Part shown: positions 10,330 to 21,664 of the stretch, piece after piece
Layout: each line of letters begins with the position of its first letter
Numbering within the stretch: position 1 is the first letter of the stretch
From: Tubiluchus corallicola
Lineage: Eukaryota; Priapulida; Priapulimorpha; Priapulimorphida; Tubiluchidae
Direction: 5' to 3'
Assembly: GCA_030141605.1 (NCBI GenBank)
Contig: JAQGDQ010000438.1
Span: forward strand, 27,501-72,500
Length of the DNA stretch: 45,000 bases
The notes under the pieces: model-generated
Databases searched by the model: none
What the model was told of the DNA's origin: nothing
What the model saw: only the letters and a program-made list of their open reading frames with translations
Program-made: the position numbers and the translations under genes

Positions 10330-12049
10330 AAGAAGAACGTGGTCTTTTATGGCTCACCACATTGATGGTCCGTCAGCAAATGACATCATGGTGACTGCAT
10401 GGTTGTAGCCGAAGAAGAGGCACTGAGATTGGATGCAACTTCTGATCGTGTGGAGCATTTGAGACGTCACCAAACAGTCTATAATGATGAGGGTTTAGGG
10501 ATACCGCAGGGTATCCACTTGGGTCTGGAAAATATGCATTTTTCTCCAATGCATCGTTTCGCTGTAATTGAATGTCTTTTGTACCCAACAAATCCTAACA
10601 CTTTGTATACTCAAGACTTGTAAAGGTTCAATAAGTAACAGACTAATTACATAACTATCATTATAATAGCAGCATTTTTGTTACATAATGTTGCATTGTT
10701 ACAAGGTGAATCTTAACAATACCACTTAACTACATGAAGGAAATGATGGGATTGATGGACGTGAAGGAATCTGAATTTTATGGATGAATGAATAAAACAA
10801 CCAAATAATATGCAAGTCTTTTAGCTGCAAAATGCAGGAAAAAGCAAAACATTTCTTGAATCAAAGTCGCAGAACACAATGTATTAACATACCATTTTAA
10901 ACAATTTACACTTTTAGAAACTATAATTAAATTATTTTATTTATCTCAGCAGTTAACTTCACTTCAAAAGTGAAAGACATTTTAAATAAGAAAACTAACA
11001 CGTCATAATGTGTGCATAGTCGTGTCACAAAAAATTAAGAAATTAAAGGGATTACAAAGAACATTTTATTCAGCGTCAGTTTTTAGCCTTACTGCTTAAG
11101 TAGGGGTTGCATAACTTATCATACATACTAGGTCTTTCTAATATGAAGATTAAATTTAATGTTCACAGTTGCTCACATTTAAACTTACAGGTTGTTACAA
11201 TGTTGCTAGCAAATTATTTTAACCTCAAACAAATGTATGACTCTTCAATGAACAAAACCTGTGATTTTAAAATAGATGCACAGTTATGAAGAAACTCTAA
11301 AGGTAACTGCTAAGACACTGATAAATAAAGTAGAATACAGGTGAGGTTCTTTTTATATCTCATAAACTTTATTTTCTGAATTGGTAATGATACCATACAT
11401 TGCTCTCTCTCTCTCTCTCTCTGTCAAGTCACATGCTTACAATGTGATGTGTAAAAACCAACTGCCCAGGTAAAATTTTCCATGAAGTAAAAGGAAGTCA
11501 GCAATTCAATGAAGGTAACTGTTATGCATACTAGTTCAAGGATGAAAGTTTAGACGGTATACAAAGAAATCAACTTATTTTATGGCTGAAATTTCTTGTA
11601 CGGGATTTTAATTTAATATTTTAACAAGAGAATGTAATAATATGACTATTGATAATGATTACAAACTAATAATTAATAATGAATAAGATCAAGAACTCGT
11701 GAGCTCCACGGCAACAGTTACCTATTAATGTTACCAAAATGACACACTAGACAAATTTTTATTATTATAATTCTTTATTTAAAATTTAAAATTGTAGGCA
11801 TATACAAATATTTACATAAAATACATACAGGGACCCTCTATTTGCAGGGTATGGTTAAAAAACTTTGTAAATAAAATAGCTGTTATATTCGCAAGACTTT
11901 TAAATACCAATAAATGAACAACTAAAATCGAATAGTACCAATTTTCACAAAGTTACACAAAACGACCTGTATAATATAAAAGTGACAGATATAATATAAA
12001 AGTTCAATATTTTATACTAAAGTTTGTAAAAACGAATCACAAACTAACT
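10330..12049. other. Non-coding stretch, no gene recognised
   Basis: Only short ORFs (60-74 codons) with no recognisable feature. A short CT microsatellite lies at 11403-11421. Confidence 0.5.
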
Positions 12050-12776
<727 letters not shown>

Positions 12777-12927
12777 AGTTTTTTGCAATGATGTATCTCT
12801 GATTACTTAATGTCAGTTAGTTACATATTAAATCAGGCCAAAATTAAAAAATAATATAACAGAGGTTAAACTAGATGAGTGCCCTTCGTTTGATATATGA
12901 TCAGCAAGAATGCTGCAGCTGTCGCTT

Positions 12928-12985
12928 ATATATATATATATATATATTTGATAAATAAATTGTTTATTTATTTATTTATTCGGAA
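12928..12985. repeat. (TA)n followed by (TTTA)n microsatellite
   Basis: A TATATA run at about 12928-12949 is followed by TTTATTTATTTATT. A second TA run lies at about 13960-13979, upstream of the lectin gene on the other side. Confidence 0.85.
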
Positions 12986-13417
12986 ATGCAAATATATAAT
13001 ATATAGAAACAATGGGAAAAATATTCAGTTAATAATAATGATTTGACCTGACAGCATGCATATAGTCAATGGCAACCATAAGTGAAAATTTGTTTGGTTT
13101 TTGTGCCATTGTAAGCACTTTCAAATAATAATTGATAAAAGGAGAAAATCACACACAATCCAACCGAAATTGTAAGTACAACATAAAGTATAAAACTAAA
13201 CATTAATATGTTAAAAACTGTATAAATAATAACTTAATATTTGCTGTTTCTTGTGTCACTCTTTATCAGCGATTTCACAGGTTTAAGGAGTTAGAAAATA
13301 ATTTTAATTTCGTTAAATTTCTCATATTTCATTAAACTCAAGAATTATGTATAAACAACTGTTGTAATGATAACAATTGTTGACAGAATTTACAGTTGCA
13401 TGGATCATAATGGTTCA

Positions 13418-13885
13418 CTACTGTGCATCGGCTTGACAAAGATAGTAGTGAGCTTTTGTACAATAGAAGTCATCCCAGGCGAAATGTTCATCAATCCACC
13501 AAAATCGTAAACAATGTTGAGTACTATTGTAGTTATCAAAGTTAGTAGCTAACTTGTTGCTAATGACTGGCTGACCATTAGACACCCATATCCAGTCACC
13601 TTCTCGGTGTTGATCAGTTCCACCAATCCAGACATTGTCGTCAATATTTCTTATGTAGATTTTTAGGAAATGATTTTCTGCATTGGTTTCAACTGTTGCC
13701 AATTCACCTCCTGCTATTTTGCACTTTACCACGGCACCCCACCAATGAATCTGAGTTTGGGAAAGCAAGTAGCAACGTCCATTGTTATATTCCCAACCAA
13801 TTGGACAACATGCTGTCTGATTCATTTCAGTGTCTGCTCTTGAGCGTTGCAGAGCAACTAACAGCAATAGTAATGCCTTGTTCAT
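13418..13885 (-). CDS. Secreted C-type lectin-domain protein
   Basis: The open frame extends to 13924, but the start chosen is the internal Met at 13885 because it opens a good signal peptide (MNKALLLLLVALQRSRAD). The mature protein is one long-form C-type lectin domain: CCPIGWEYNNGRCYLLS at its N-terminus, then AVVKC, the conserved WIGGTDQ, DWIWVSNGQPV, CLRF, and the terminal FAWDDFYCTKAHYYLC. The paired disulfide cysteines are all present. The WDD matches the WND calcium-site strand, but the loop has no EPN or QPD (it reads KLATNFDNYNSTQHC), so classical Ca-dependent mannose or galactose binding is doubtful. The whole domain sits in one exon. About 600 bases upstream lies a module shared with the cysteine-rich gene promoters. 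Confidence 0.85.
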   Translation of the reverse strand: MNKALLLLLVALQRSRADTEMNQTACCPIGWEYNNGRCYLLSQTQIHWWGAVVKCKIAGGELATVETNAENHFLKIYIRNIDDNVWIGGTDQHREGDWIWVSNGQPVISNKLATNFDNYNSTQHCLRFWWIDEHFAWDDFYCTKAHYYLCQADAQ

Positions 13886-14272
13886 TGAGAATGCTTGAGG
13901 TTTTTTATTCGTTATTTCACCCAATTTGTCTCACTGTAGGTTTAAATGAATATATAATGTATATATATATATATATATAGAATATACATAGACGATCCAT
14001 TAAATATAAACGTCGTACACCTTCATTAAGAGATGAACTCAAAATTTGCTCAAACGGCTTGCAAAGAGTAGGTATAATAATAATAGTCTAATTCTATCAG
14101 AGTGCGTGGTGTGATCGCGCAGGTTATTGTGACGTCATGCTTTGTCATACGACTGCCTTACCATGGCGACAAAAGATTCTTTTACAGATCTGGTGGATTC
14201 TACGATTTGTGTAACATTCTAAGATTTCTTTCACTTGCTTGCAAAACATTCGCATTTTCTGAATTACATACA

Positions 14273-14491
14273 ATGAACTGCTATCGTTTCATAGACCTTG
14301 CTTTCCTTTTTCTGCTGGTTGCTGTGCTTAATACTGGAAATGTACAGACAACTGATACCGTAGAGTTCTTTCCACGCTGTACAAGATACGTTCGTGAAAA
14401 TGGCGTATATCAAGTCGAGTGTTCGTTTGATTTTTTGACAGTATTTAATGAAACAATGTGGCAGAAGCTGTTCTTCTCACGAGTGAAGTGA
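14273..14491 (+). CDS. Short secreted peptide or first coding exon (hypothetical)
   Basis: From the Met at 14273 the frame begins with a strong signal sequence (MNCYRFIDLAFLFLLVAVLN) followed by ~47 residues: RCTRYVRENGVYQVEC then SFDFLTVFNETMWQKLFFS. The stop is at 14489-14491. A possible splice donor GTGAAG at 14483 would make this exon 1 of a longer protein; I did not find a partner exon. It has two Cys and one N-glycosylation site (NET) after the signal peptide. It is divergent to the lectin gene. No family recognised. Confidence 0.4.
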   Translation: MNCYRFIDLAFLFLLVAVLNTGNVQTTDTVEFFPRCTRYVRENGVYQVECSFDFLTVFNETMWQKLFFSRVK

Positions 14492-14600
14492 TTACAGTCA
14501 ATCACTTGTGACTGACCCACGTTAACAAGCTAGGCTCTTCCTGTGATTACTGTCTTCTGGTGAACACTTTCAATGTACAACTCCAGTTCTCACAAGTTTT
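14483..14600 (-). promoter_or_regulatory. Shared upstream module, lectin-side copy
   Basis: About 110 bases align (roughly 70% by eye) with 19302-19410 upstream of the left cysteine-rich gene. Common blocks include GAAGTGATTA, AGTCAATCA/AGTCAGTCA, GTTAACAAGC/GTAAACAAGC, CTTCC.GTGA..ACTG and AACTC…ACAAG. The copy is in the same orientation relative to the lectin gene (minus) as the others are to their genes. It may be a common cis-regulatory block or a relic of shared ancestry or a repeat. Confidence 0.5.
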
Positions 14601-15065
14601 TGTTAACGTTTCAAAAGGAATCTTATACACACCAAGAAATGTATATACATGAAAATATATATTAACAAAGTTTGTAATGCAACCAAATCATATGTTTATC
14701 AGAACACCAACACACAGAAATCAGTTGTGTTCGATTTAGACGTATAGTAAATAAATTAAATTTTGAAGTCTCACATTCCGTGGGCCAGGCCTTTTGCAAA
14801 CATTGTAATTTGGCATAATTTCAGTCTAATATAAAAAAGCACTATATTCGTATTTTGTAATCCAAATAACATTATCTCATTAAAAGTCTCACATCTCATA
14901 CATACTACTGCGCCACATCCAGGAGGAACCTAAAGAGGTTTCGGAGTTTGTAAGTTCTTTGTAACTTACTTCTCTTCGTTTTTTTGTTATTTTCGGTAAT
15001 GTGTTAATGTTTAGGATTAAGAGATAATCATTAGTCGTAAGAAATGCTGCTTTTGGAATACATTC

Positions 15066-15460
15066 ATTTGCAAAAGTTTAAGACCAAAGTGATTTTTTCA
15101 TGAAACTTGACAAACCCATCGTTTAACACGGTTCTATCTAAAAACTATTCATTTATTCTTTTAGAGAAATATACTACAGCATAGTTTGTATGTTTTTATC
15201 CAAAAGTAGTCACAGTCATTGAAGATTTTAGTACTTTGTATGGCCGCCGAAGTTGTCAATCACTGCCTTCATTTTAAGAGGCATACTGGAAATTAGGTTT
15301 TGGCAGTACTCGGAAGTAATTTCTTTAACCCAAACATCCTTGATAACTCTTCGCAAGTCTTCACCACTTGATGGCTGCCTGTCTGCCACGCTATCCTTCA
15401 GTATCTCTCAGAAATTCTCTATCGGATTGAGGTCCGGGCTGTTTCCAGGCCATTCTGTAG
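15066..15460 (-). pseudogene. Tc1-like transposase C-terminal relic
   Basis: On the minus strand 15456-15228 reads EWPGNSPDLNPIENF, a stop, EILKDSVADRQPSSGEDLRR, VIKDVWVKEITSEYCQNLIS and MKAVIDNFGGHTKY. WPGNSPDLNPIE is the diagnostic block around the third catalytic acid of Tc1-family DDE transposases, and the ending is typical of that family. The usual LWE after IEN is F-stop-E here. The N-terminal two-thirds is missing. CAAAAGTTTAAGACCAAAG at about 15071-15089 looks like the element's terminal repeat. A dead fragment. Confidence 0.9.
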
Positions 15461-15633
15461 AACTGCATATAAACAACCTAATGCAAGGTGAAGCTCACTA
15501 GTCTTAGTTGTCCACGCACTTAGTAATGTGTTTATTGGTTTTATTGGATGAACCGTGTACTATCCGTTACTTTCTTTATGTTGTCAGTTCTTCTCACATT
15601 GGTATTCTTGCTAAACCTTGGTTATGACGTCAC

Positions 15634-15921
15634 TTGAAGATCTTGAATAAAAAAATTTCCCAAGACAAACAGCTTGGCTTCAGCAACGTAGCAGGCTTCA
15701 GCAATGAAGCTATTACTAATAACAAATTCGGCAACAATTCTATCACTAAACAAGGAGTTCAACTTTGGAATACCCTGACATCAAATTTAACACAAATCTC
15801 GTCTTTCAACGAATTCAAATCAAAATTAAAAATACATACATTAAATCGTTTTGAAAATCCTACATACGTAAACGATAATATATATTCATCCACAAATTTT
15901 ATTTACCTACATCCATTTTAA
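15634..15921 (+). mobile_element. LINE C-terminal fragment
   Basis: The reading frame ends NNSITKQGVQLWNTLTSNL, FKSKLKIHTLNRFENPTYVN. It is the same family as the minus-strand fragment at 2333-2734 but in the opposite orientation. It is truncated to the last ~95 residues and lies just left of the triplicated segment. Confidence 0.75.
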
Positions 15922-17028
15922 ATTATATGTATATATTGTATATAGCCTATTATAATTTGCGTGTAACATTATAATGTATATTTTGTTTTAAATTTTTGGC
16001 ACAGTAGTTTTTAGTTTGCACTGGACGCATTATTACATTTTAATACATTTCTATTGCATTTTTATTAATCTTTTTACAAATCCGTATGTGTGTTTGATAC
16101 GTGTTTAATGCTTTTAATTTCGAACTTCCCATTAGGCAACGTGTATATGTATATATTATATGTATCTATCTATCTACGGTGCAGCATCTACTTGCAGACA
16201 GTCCAAACTGTATAAGAAATTGCAGTTACATTTACAGAATGTTTGTGACGTCACAGGTCAAGGTGTTTCTGCACTTGATAAACCGGTTTTGAACTAACAA
16301 TTTGAAAATTATAAAAATCAACAAAAATTGCAACCAATTTTATTATACCATAACTGATGAATAAACCTTCTACAAGCTCTAGCTCCTCAAACGTTAACTA
16401 TAATATGCTTAAAACCATAAATCCCTGAATCCAAAAATAAATATGTCTAAAGAATATAGTTAGCTAATTATTAACTAAAAATTTTATAAAGTGTTTATAG
16501 GTGATTCTATGATGGTATGTTTTGACAAATCTTGTATTTTTCTAGAAATTTTGACTGTCCGAAGAATTAATATACAGTTAGCTAATTATTACCAAGAAAT
16601 TAACCAAGGTTTTTATAGATGATTCTATGATGGTAGGTTTTGACAAATCTCGTATCTTTCCGGAAATTTTGACTCATATTTGATATAAAAATATCATCCA
16701 CTAATTTGGTAGATTTCTACCTACTTTAAACTAAACTAACAAAGATAGGTGTATAATTTTAACGCTACTGCAACCTCCAAAACCGTCTATTATCACACAA
16801 AAACTTTTTTTCATTTATTTAGACTTAGAAAGACGTAAGTTAGTAGGGTACATATTTTTCTATCATTTACGTGTGATTCAACAGATCTTGGGAATTTGTA
16901 TCAATTCTGCTGGTATCAAAAAACCGGAAAGAAAAATCAGGATAGTCCAGGCTCAGTTCCGACTCGCACATGTCAAAGGTTTATTGGTTTTGTGATTCCA
17001 GGTTCTTTTCTTTTCGTCTTTTTCTTCC

Positions 17029-18194
17029 TCATTCGATTAATGTTTTGCACATATCAAACCCTAACTTGTAAATACAACAAATTGCATATGTAGTGAGGTT
17101 ATATTCCTTTGAATTCTTGAAGTTTCGCATCACATTCTGACAACGAGCCATATTTAAGCATTTCTCGCAATATATCGCTCCCCCACGGTCAGCCTTGCCT
17201 TCGCAGTGTCCGCCATGATTTATTTGCAGCAGATACAGTTGTCTGACGCAATCCATGTATACGGAGGGGTTACGGGCACAAACCTGGGAAAAGAATGGGT
17301 CTGGTCCAGGAGTGCGAAGCCTGCTACAACTTGCGCAAATTTCTCTCGGTTCGTCAACGCATTGCAACTTATTGCAACATCTGCTGTATGCTGTCCAGAA
17401 TTTACTGTTGACCTCTCTTGATTCAAGCATTGCACAGCCATAGCAAGCATTTGATAATTGATTAGTTGGATTGTGTTCGCATTTTCCAGTTGATGTCACA
17501 CCGCGCTTCTCCGATTACTGCACTTGTTTCGTGCATTCCCGGCGGTAAGTTGGAAAACTGCAACTGTAATGTATACGCTCAAATCAAAGTTGCGTTCCCA
17601 TATCTATGTAGTTTACTCTGCAAAAATACAAATTTCCTATAGTCTACAATTACTACATCTACAAATCTACTGAAACAAGTGCAAGAAAATAAGTGCTACA
17701 GATTACTACATTACACTAAAAAAGCTAAAATGCATACATACATTGTTGGTCCAATATTGAGCCGAGAAAAAGCCAGAATGTCAGTAAAAGGTAACAGTAT
17801 AAATTAAAAGCCAAATTTCAAATGCAACAAAGACGTGTGTACATGACAAGTTCCTCCTATACAATGTCAGAGTAGAAAAAGTAGTCTATAGAGGTTGAGC
17901 TACAGTCTAATATATTATGGCTTCTAATGCATATTCTACCTTGAGAAGAGGTAATGGACCAAAACATTTGCACCTGCAACAGCAACATTTAGCAAGGATG
18001 TCCCAATCAACATCTTCAGACTTTTTCTTAGTTTGACTTATAAACTTCATGCAATTCTGGCATTCTTGCATCACATCGTTGGGTGGGTCTTTAACACAGT
18101 ATCCTAATACATTAGGGTCAGTATCTGCTATTGCAGTCAGCACTGCTACATGCACGAATACCAGAACAAATAGCAATGTAGCAGACGTCGTCAT
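17029..18194 (-). pseudogene. Secreted 22-cysteine four-module protein, disrupted copy 1
   Basis: The first 70 codons (18194 to about 17985) match copy 3 almost exactly through DILAKCC. The frame is then broken by a 417-bp insertion (17565-17981). After the insertion the match resumes with CSFPTYRRECTKQVQ, meets a TAA stop where copy 3 has Leu, and continues open to 17029 (TSTGKCEHNPTNQLSNACYG … CKTLIE). Two independent lesions make a functional full-length product unlikely; a 95-residue truncated peptide could still be made. The promoter, donor and acceptor are all still present. The remaining sequence keeps nearly all cysteines, so inactivation looks recent. Confidence 0.85.
17565..17981. 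mobile_element. Candidate solo LTR, 417 bp, inside copy 1
   Basis: Comparison with the intact paralogs defines the insertion exactly. It starts TGTAATGTATACGC and ends ACCTGCAACA on the plus strand, giving TGT…ACA termini. It is flanked by the 5-bp direct repeat GCAAC (17560-17564 and 17982-17986), which is single in copies 2 and 3. TG…CA ends, a 5-bp target duplication and no coding capacity are what a solo LTR left by recombination looks like. The family is unknown and the orientation undetermined. Confidence 0.75.
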
Positions 18195-18206
18195 CTTTGA
18201 TGTAGC

Positions 18207-18484
18207 CTAAAACAAAATAAGATATTTTAACATTCAACTTAGGACCCAATTGCGCAAAAGTAAAAAAATAAGACGTGATAACCGGATAAAAATGGAGCAA
18301 TTTTAGCCTACAATTTAAAATTCTAATGTAACAGGAAACCCGAAACAGGAAATGTAACATTGGGATCTACTTGTCAAAACCTTAAAAATATACAAATAAA
18401 TTTTACAATGTATCAAAACAATAAAAATACACTTATAAACGGTGCACAAACAAGGCAAAACAACTGCTTCTCTCATCTTAAAAT

Positions 18485-18538
<54 letters not shown>

Positions 18539-19039
18539 CCCCTTTCTCTCTCCAAACAGGTGCAACAAATACTACAATTGCAGCAATGGCAGCAGAGTTA
18601 ACATTGTCTACAAGTGCAACAAGTGCTACAATCGCAACAGAGGGAACCTTGCCAAAAGAAGTTAATTACTGCTGAAAAGGAATTTTAATACGAGAAACTT
18701 CCAACTCACCTGACATACAATTAATTATGAATTACTAATCAGATCAGAAAACTACTTCTTTAGCCTAGTTTTACCTGCCCTCAGCTCTTTAGCTAACGTA
18801 TATCTGGAACATATGCCCTATTATGTGAAACAAGGTTATAGAAAGTTTAAATAGAGTAAAATAAAATAACGTTCTAAATAATACAATGCACAAAGAATTT
18901 TGCAAGACAATCCATATTTAGTGTGAAAGTTTTATAAAAAAAAATTAAACTGTGATTATCACATTAACTGCACCTTGTGAAAATAAGACAAACGAGACGC
19001 ATTTCTCAAACAAGTTAAAAAGAGGTTTACTTTACTCAC
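18207..19039 (-). other. Putative intron 1 of cysteine-rich copy 1 (833 bp)
   Basis: The donor GTGAGT (plus-strand ACTCAC, 19034-19039) and the acceptor TCTTATTTTGTTTTAG (ending at 18207) are conserved in all three units. The intron holds a CT tract (18487-18553) and about 1.6 units of the 54-bp minisatellite. It is the shortest of the three. Confidence 0.6.
18487..18665. repeat. CT tract plus rudimentary 54-bp minisatellite (unit 1)
   Basis: A (CT)n run is followed by CCAAACAG and about 1.6 copies of the 54-bp unit (GTGCAACAAATACTAC…), ending in GGGAACCTTGCCAAAAG. The same borders enclose the long array in unit 2 and the medium array in unit 3, so this is the same locus with few repeats. 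Confidence 0.85.
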
Positions 19040-19139
19040 TAAGTTCATCTTTAAATGTTTATTTCCTCTTGTTGCTATGTATATCATGACCGTTGTGCCA
19101 GCGTCCACAAAAGTGCTCAATTCTGGTTCTCCTTTTATA
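19040..19139 (-). promoter_or_regulatory. TATA promoter and first exon, copy 1
   Basis: Minus strand: TATAAAAGG at 19139-19131, predicted start about 30 bases downstream (near 19110), then a ~70-base exon ending ATGAACTTA before the GTGAGT donor. Spliced to the main exon, this ATG is in frame with the main-exon start (M-N-L-A-T-S-K-M…), so translation could begin in either exon. Confidence 0.6.
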
Positions 19140-19301
19140 GTAGGCAGAGACGAAAAGTCACCCTTAACTCTTTCACCTTAGCATTCATTGTCTAAAGGCA
19201 ACTTGACTAACTCACAGAATAAACTTTCAGAAGTCGCATTTAAGGTGAGAATGTCACCTTTTACCTGTTTGCGTTTTTTGCTTGTTTCCACAAACGAAGT
19301 G

Positions 19302-19410
19302 ATTAAAGTCAGTCATGTACAGTCGTAAACAAGCCATGACCTTCCAGTGACCACTGACTCCAGGTTAATAATTTTCATGTTTAACTCACCTTCTTACAAG
19401 CTTACATTAA
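19302..19410 (-). promoter_or_regulatory. Shared upstream module, copy 1 proximal
   Basis: Contains AGTGATTAAAGTCAGTCATG, GTAAACAAGCC, CTTCCAGTGACCACTGACTC (with the palindromic core CAGTG-AC-CACTG) and AGGTTAA. It sits ~165-270 bases upstream of the TATA box. Conserved in units 2 and 3 and, more weakly, upstream of the lectin gene. Confidence 0.55.
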
Positions 19411-19539
19411 TAAATTTCATAAACTTTATACGTAATGACATATATTAAAAAATAGTTTGTACATTAGAGTAGTTCAAGTTTGTTTTAGAAAAACGAAACA
19501 AAGGAATCAATTGTTTTCCATTTATCATCATCATCCAAT

Positions 19540-19855
19540 GAATCACACGTCCAGTGACATGATTCTGCTCACCTCCCTATGCCAGGACTCCCTAATCACC
19601 GCAATGCCCCAAAGTAGATTTATTTCTAAGGATCAATGCTGAAGTGTTTAAATCTTTCTGTGCAAAATCTAAACATGTTAACATTTGTCCTCCTGCAGGA
19701 TTTTTTTAGCTGGTTCTATGACTTGCTGAAGAGCTATCTTCACTGGAATATCATCAGGTAGTGTAAGCATATGTCCAATCCATCTTAAACGGCGTCTTTT
19801 TTATTTTCCTTGTCCTTACAGCCATTACAATGTTTTAGCAGTGACAATAAACTTA
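19540..19855 (-). mobile_element. LINE C-terminal relic, unit 1
   Basis: Corresponds to the better preserved copies at 27640-27849 and 32770-33050. The decoded motif there, RRRLRWIGHMLTLPDD followed by a Lys/Pro-rich linker and KDLNT, is typical of the LINE tail region. Frameshifts interrupt it here. Confidence 0.6.
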
Positions 19856-20469
19856 TGGACGACTTCTGACAATGTTTTTGTAGCAACAATCAACCCTTGC
19901 CATTGTAGAAGAACAATGATATGCAATGAAGGCCTGGCAGAGTGAATGTTACAGAATATATTGGCCAATAAAATGGTCTCTAAAATCCAGATTTTGGTTA
20001 AGATTTGCAGATTTTTTTTAAATCACGAACCAGAAAATTTAGCTAGGTCTACAATCTTACAGTAAAAGTGCGTTTATGAAGAATTGGTTATTTTGCTTTG
20101 AGTTTCGTTTATTTAATGACTTTAGCATCTCCATGGGATATTTGAAATTGTGAAGTAATTAGCTTTTCAATAAACGTAGATAGATTAACTTCATTATTAA
20201 TGGAAAGTTTATTAATAACTTTGAAATCTAAAATGATAAAAAATGTCACACAAAGTCAATCCTTGGTGTGATCGATTACTTGAAATATTTGTGACATGTT
20301 TTTAGCGTTTTATTATTTTTGATAATTTATCAAAATTGTAACTCTGAATTACACTGCAAGTGCCTGAATAAACTGATTTTGATTAACATCAGGGTTGGTT
20401 ACAGGTTTTCTCCCTTTCAGGATAAACCCAGTGTAGGCCCAGAAATTTGCTTTAGCTCTCAATGTTTGG

Positions 20470-20910
20470 TTCTTACTAATAAATTTATTGCTGTGCCAGA
20501 ATCTACATAAATGCTCAATTCTGTCTCTAACTCACTGCGAGAAGTCACCTTTAAGTCCTTTTGCTGTGTAAAAGCAGCTTGATTAATTTACAGAGTAACT
20601 TACAGAAATAAAATGGATGCCGAAACTACGTAATTAAAGTGATTTGAAGTCGCACTTCAAGTAAAGATGTCGTTTCTTACCTGTTTGTGTTTTTTGTTAC
20701 ATCCTACAAATGGAGTGATTAAACTCAATCACGTACATTTATACCGACGTAAACAGGCTACACCCTTCCAGTGACCACTGGCTCCTTGGTTAAATGTTCT
20801 GATGTTGCAACACAAAACCAATAGGACGATTTACCAACTCATGCAGCACAAAAATATGGGACGATTTACCAACTCATACAGCACAAAAACAATGAGACGA
20901 TTTACCAACT
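20470..20910 (-). promoter_or_regulatory. Decayed second promoter block and 36-bp repeats, unit 1
   Basis: 20495-20800 aligns with 19095-19390 of the same unit (TGTGCCAG, TGCTCAATTCTG, GAAGTCAC, GAGTGATTAAA.TCA, CTTCCAGTGACCACTG), so the promoter region was duplicated before the triplication. The distal copy lacks the TATA box (CAATTCTGTCTCTAACTC) and the donor. About three copies of a 36-bp unit (CGATTTACCAACTCATGCAG…) follow, to 20915. Confidence 0.55.
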
Positions 20911-21119
20911 CATGCATTTAAAATGACAAATGTCAAAAAATTTAAAATCTTTTGTTAATTAAAACGCATCCTTATAAAGATACCTATAATTTTCACTGAT
21001 TTATAGGCCACAGTAGTTCATTACATTTTTATTGAATTTTTATTAATTTTTTTACAAATCCATGTGTGTATGATACGTGTTTAATGCTGTTAATTTCAAA
21101 CTTCCCATTAGGCAAAGTG

Positions 21120-21120
<1 letters not shown>

Positions 21121-21151
<31 letters not shown>

Positions 21152-21664
21152 TGTATGTATGTATGTATGTATGTATGTATGTATGTATGTATGTATGTAT
21201 GTATGTATGTATGTTTGTATGTATGTATGTATGTATGTATGTATGTATGTATGTATGTATGTATGTATGTATGTATGTATGTATGTATGTATGTATGTAT
21301 GTATGTATGTATGTATGTATGTATGTATGTATGTATGTATGTATGTATGTATGTATGTATGTATATACATATATGAATGTATGTATGTATGTATGTATGT
21401 ATGTATGTATGTATATACATATATGAATGTTTGTATGTATGTATGTATGTATGTATGTATGTATGTATGTATGTATGTGTGTATGTATGTATGTATGTAT
21501 GTATGTATGTATGTATGTATGTATGTATGTATGTATGTATGTATGTATGTATGTATGTATATACATATATGAATGTATGTATGTATGTATGTATGTATGT
21601 ATGTATGTATGTATGTATGTATGTATGTATGTATGTATGTATGTATGTATGTATGTATGTATAT
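21121..21664. repeat. (GTAT)n tetranucleotide microsatellite, ~540 bp
   Basis: Nearly pure GTAT units with three identical interruptions (GTATATACATATATGAATG-like, at about 21361, 21411 and 21557). Unit 3 has only ~40 bases of it (29361-29403) and unit 1 almost none. Tyr/Val/Cys/Met and Thr/Tyr/Ile/His ORFs across it are artefacts. Confidence 0.98.

Larger units (their letters stand above)
16003..21007. repeat. Tandem segmental duplication, unit 1 (~5.0 kb)
   Basis: Homologous base by base, with indels, to 21008-29221 and 29222-33254. It begins near GGCACAGTAG (GGCCACAGTAG in the other units) and runs through: a ~300-bp 3' flank, the cysteine-rich gene, its intron with a short 54-bp minisatellite, the promoter, a LINE relic, a second decayed promoter-like block and a 36-bp minisatellite. 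The 3' flank contains an extra ~120-bp tandem copy (16440-16555 and 16556-16675) not present in units 2 and 3. Confidence 0.85.

Noticed and set aside
10373-10623. Two overlapping 72-74 codon ORFs on opposite strands
   Set aside because: No motif, no signal peptide, no coding composition; mutual shadows.
13886-13924. Upstream Met extending the lectin ORF by 13 residues
   Set aside because: The extension would place a polar stretch before the signal peptide; the Met at 13885 gives a normal secretory N-terminus.
17907-18194. A separate 95-residue secreted protein
   Set aside because: It is the N-terminal part of the disrupted cysteine-rich copy 1; its last 24 residues are read from the inserted LTR-like sequence.
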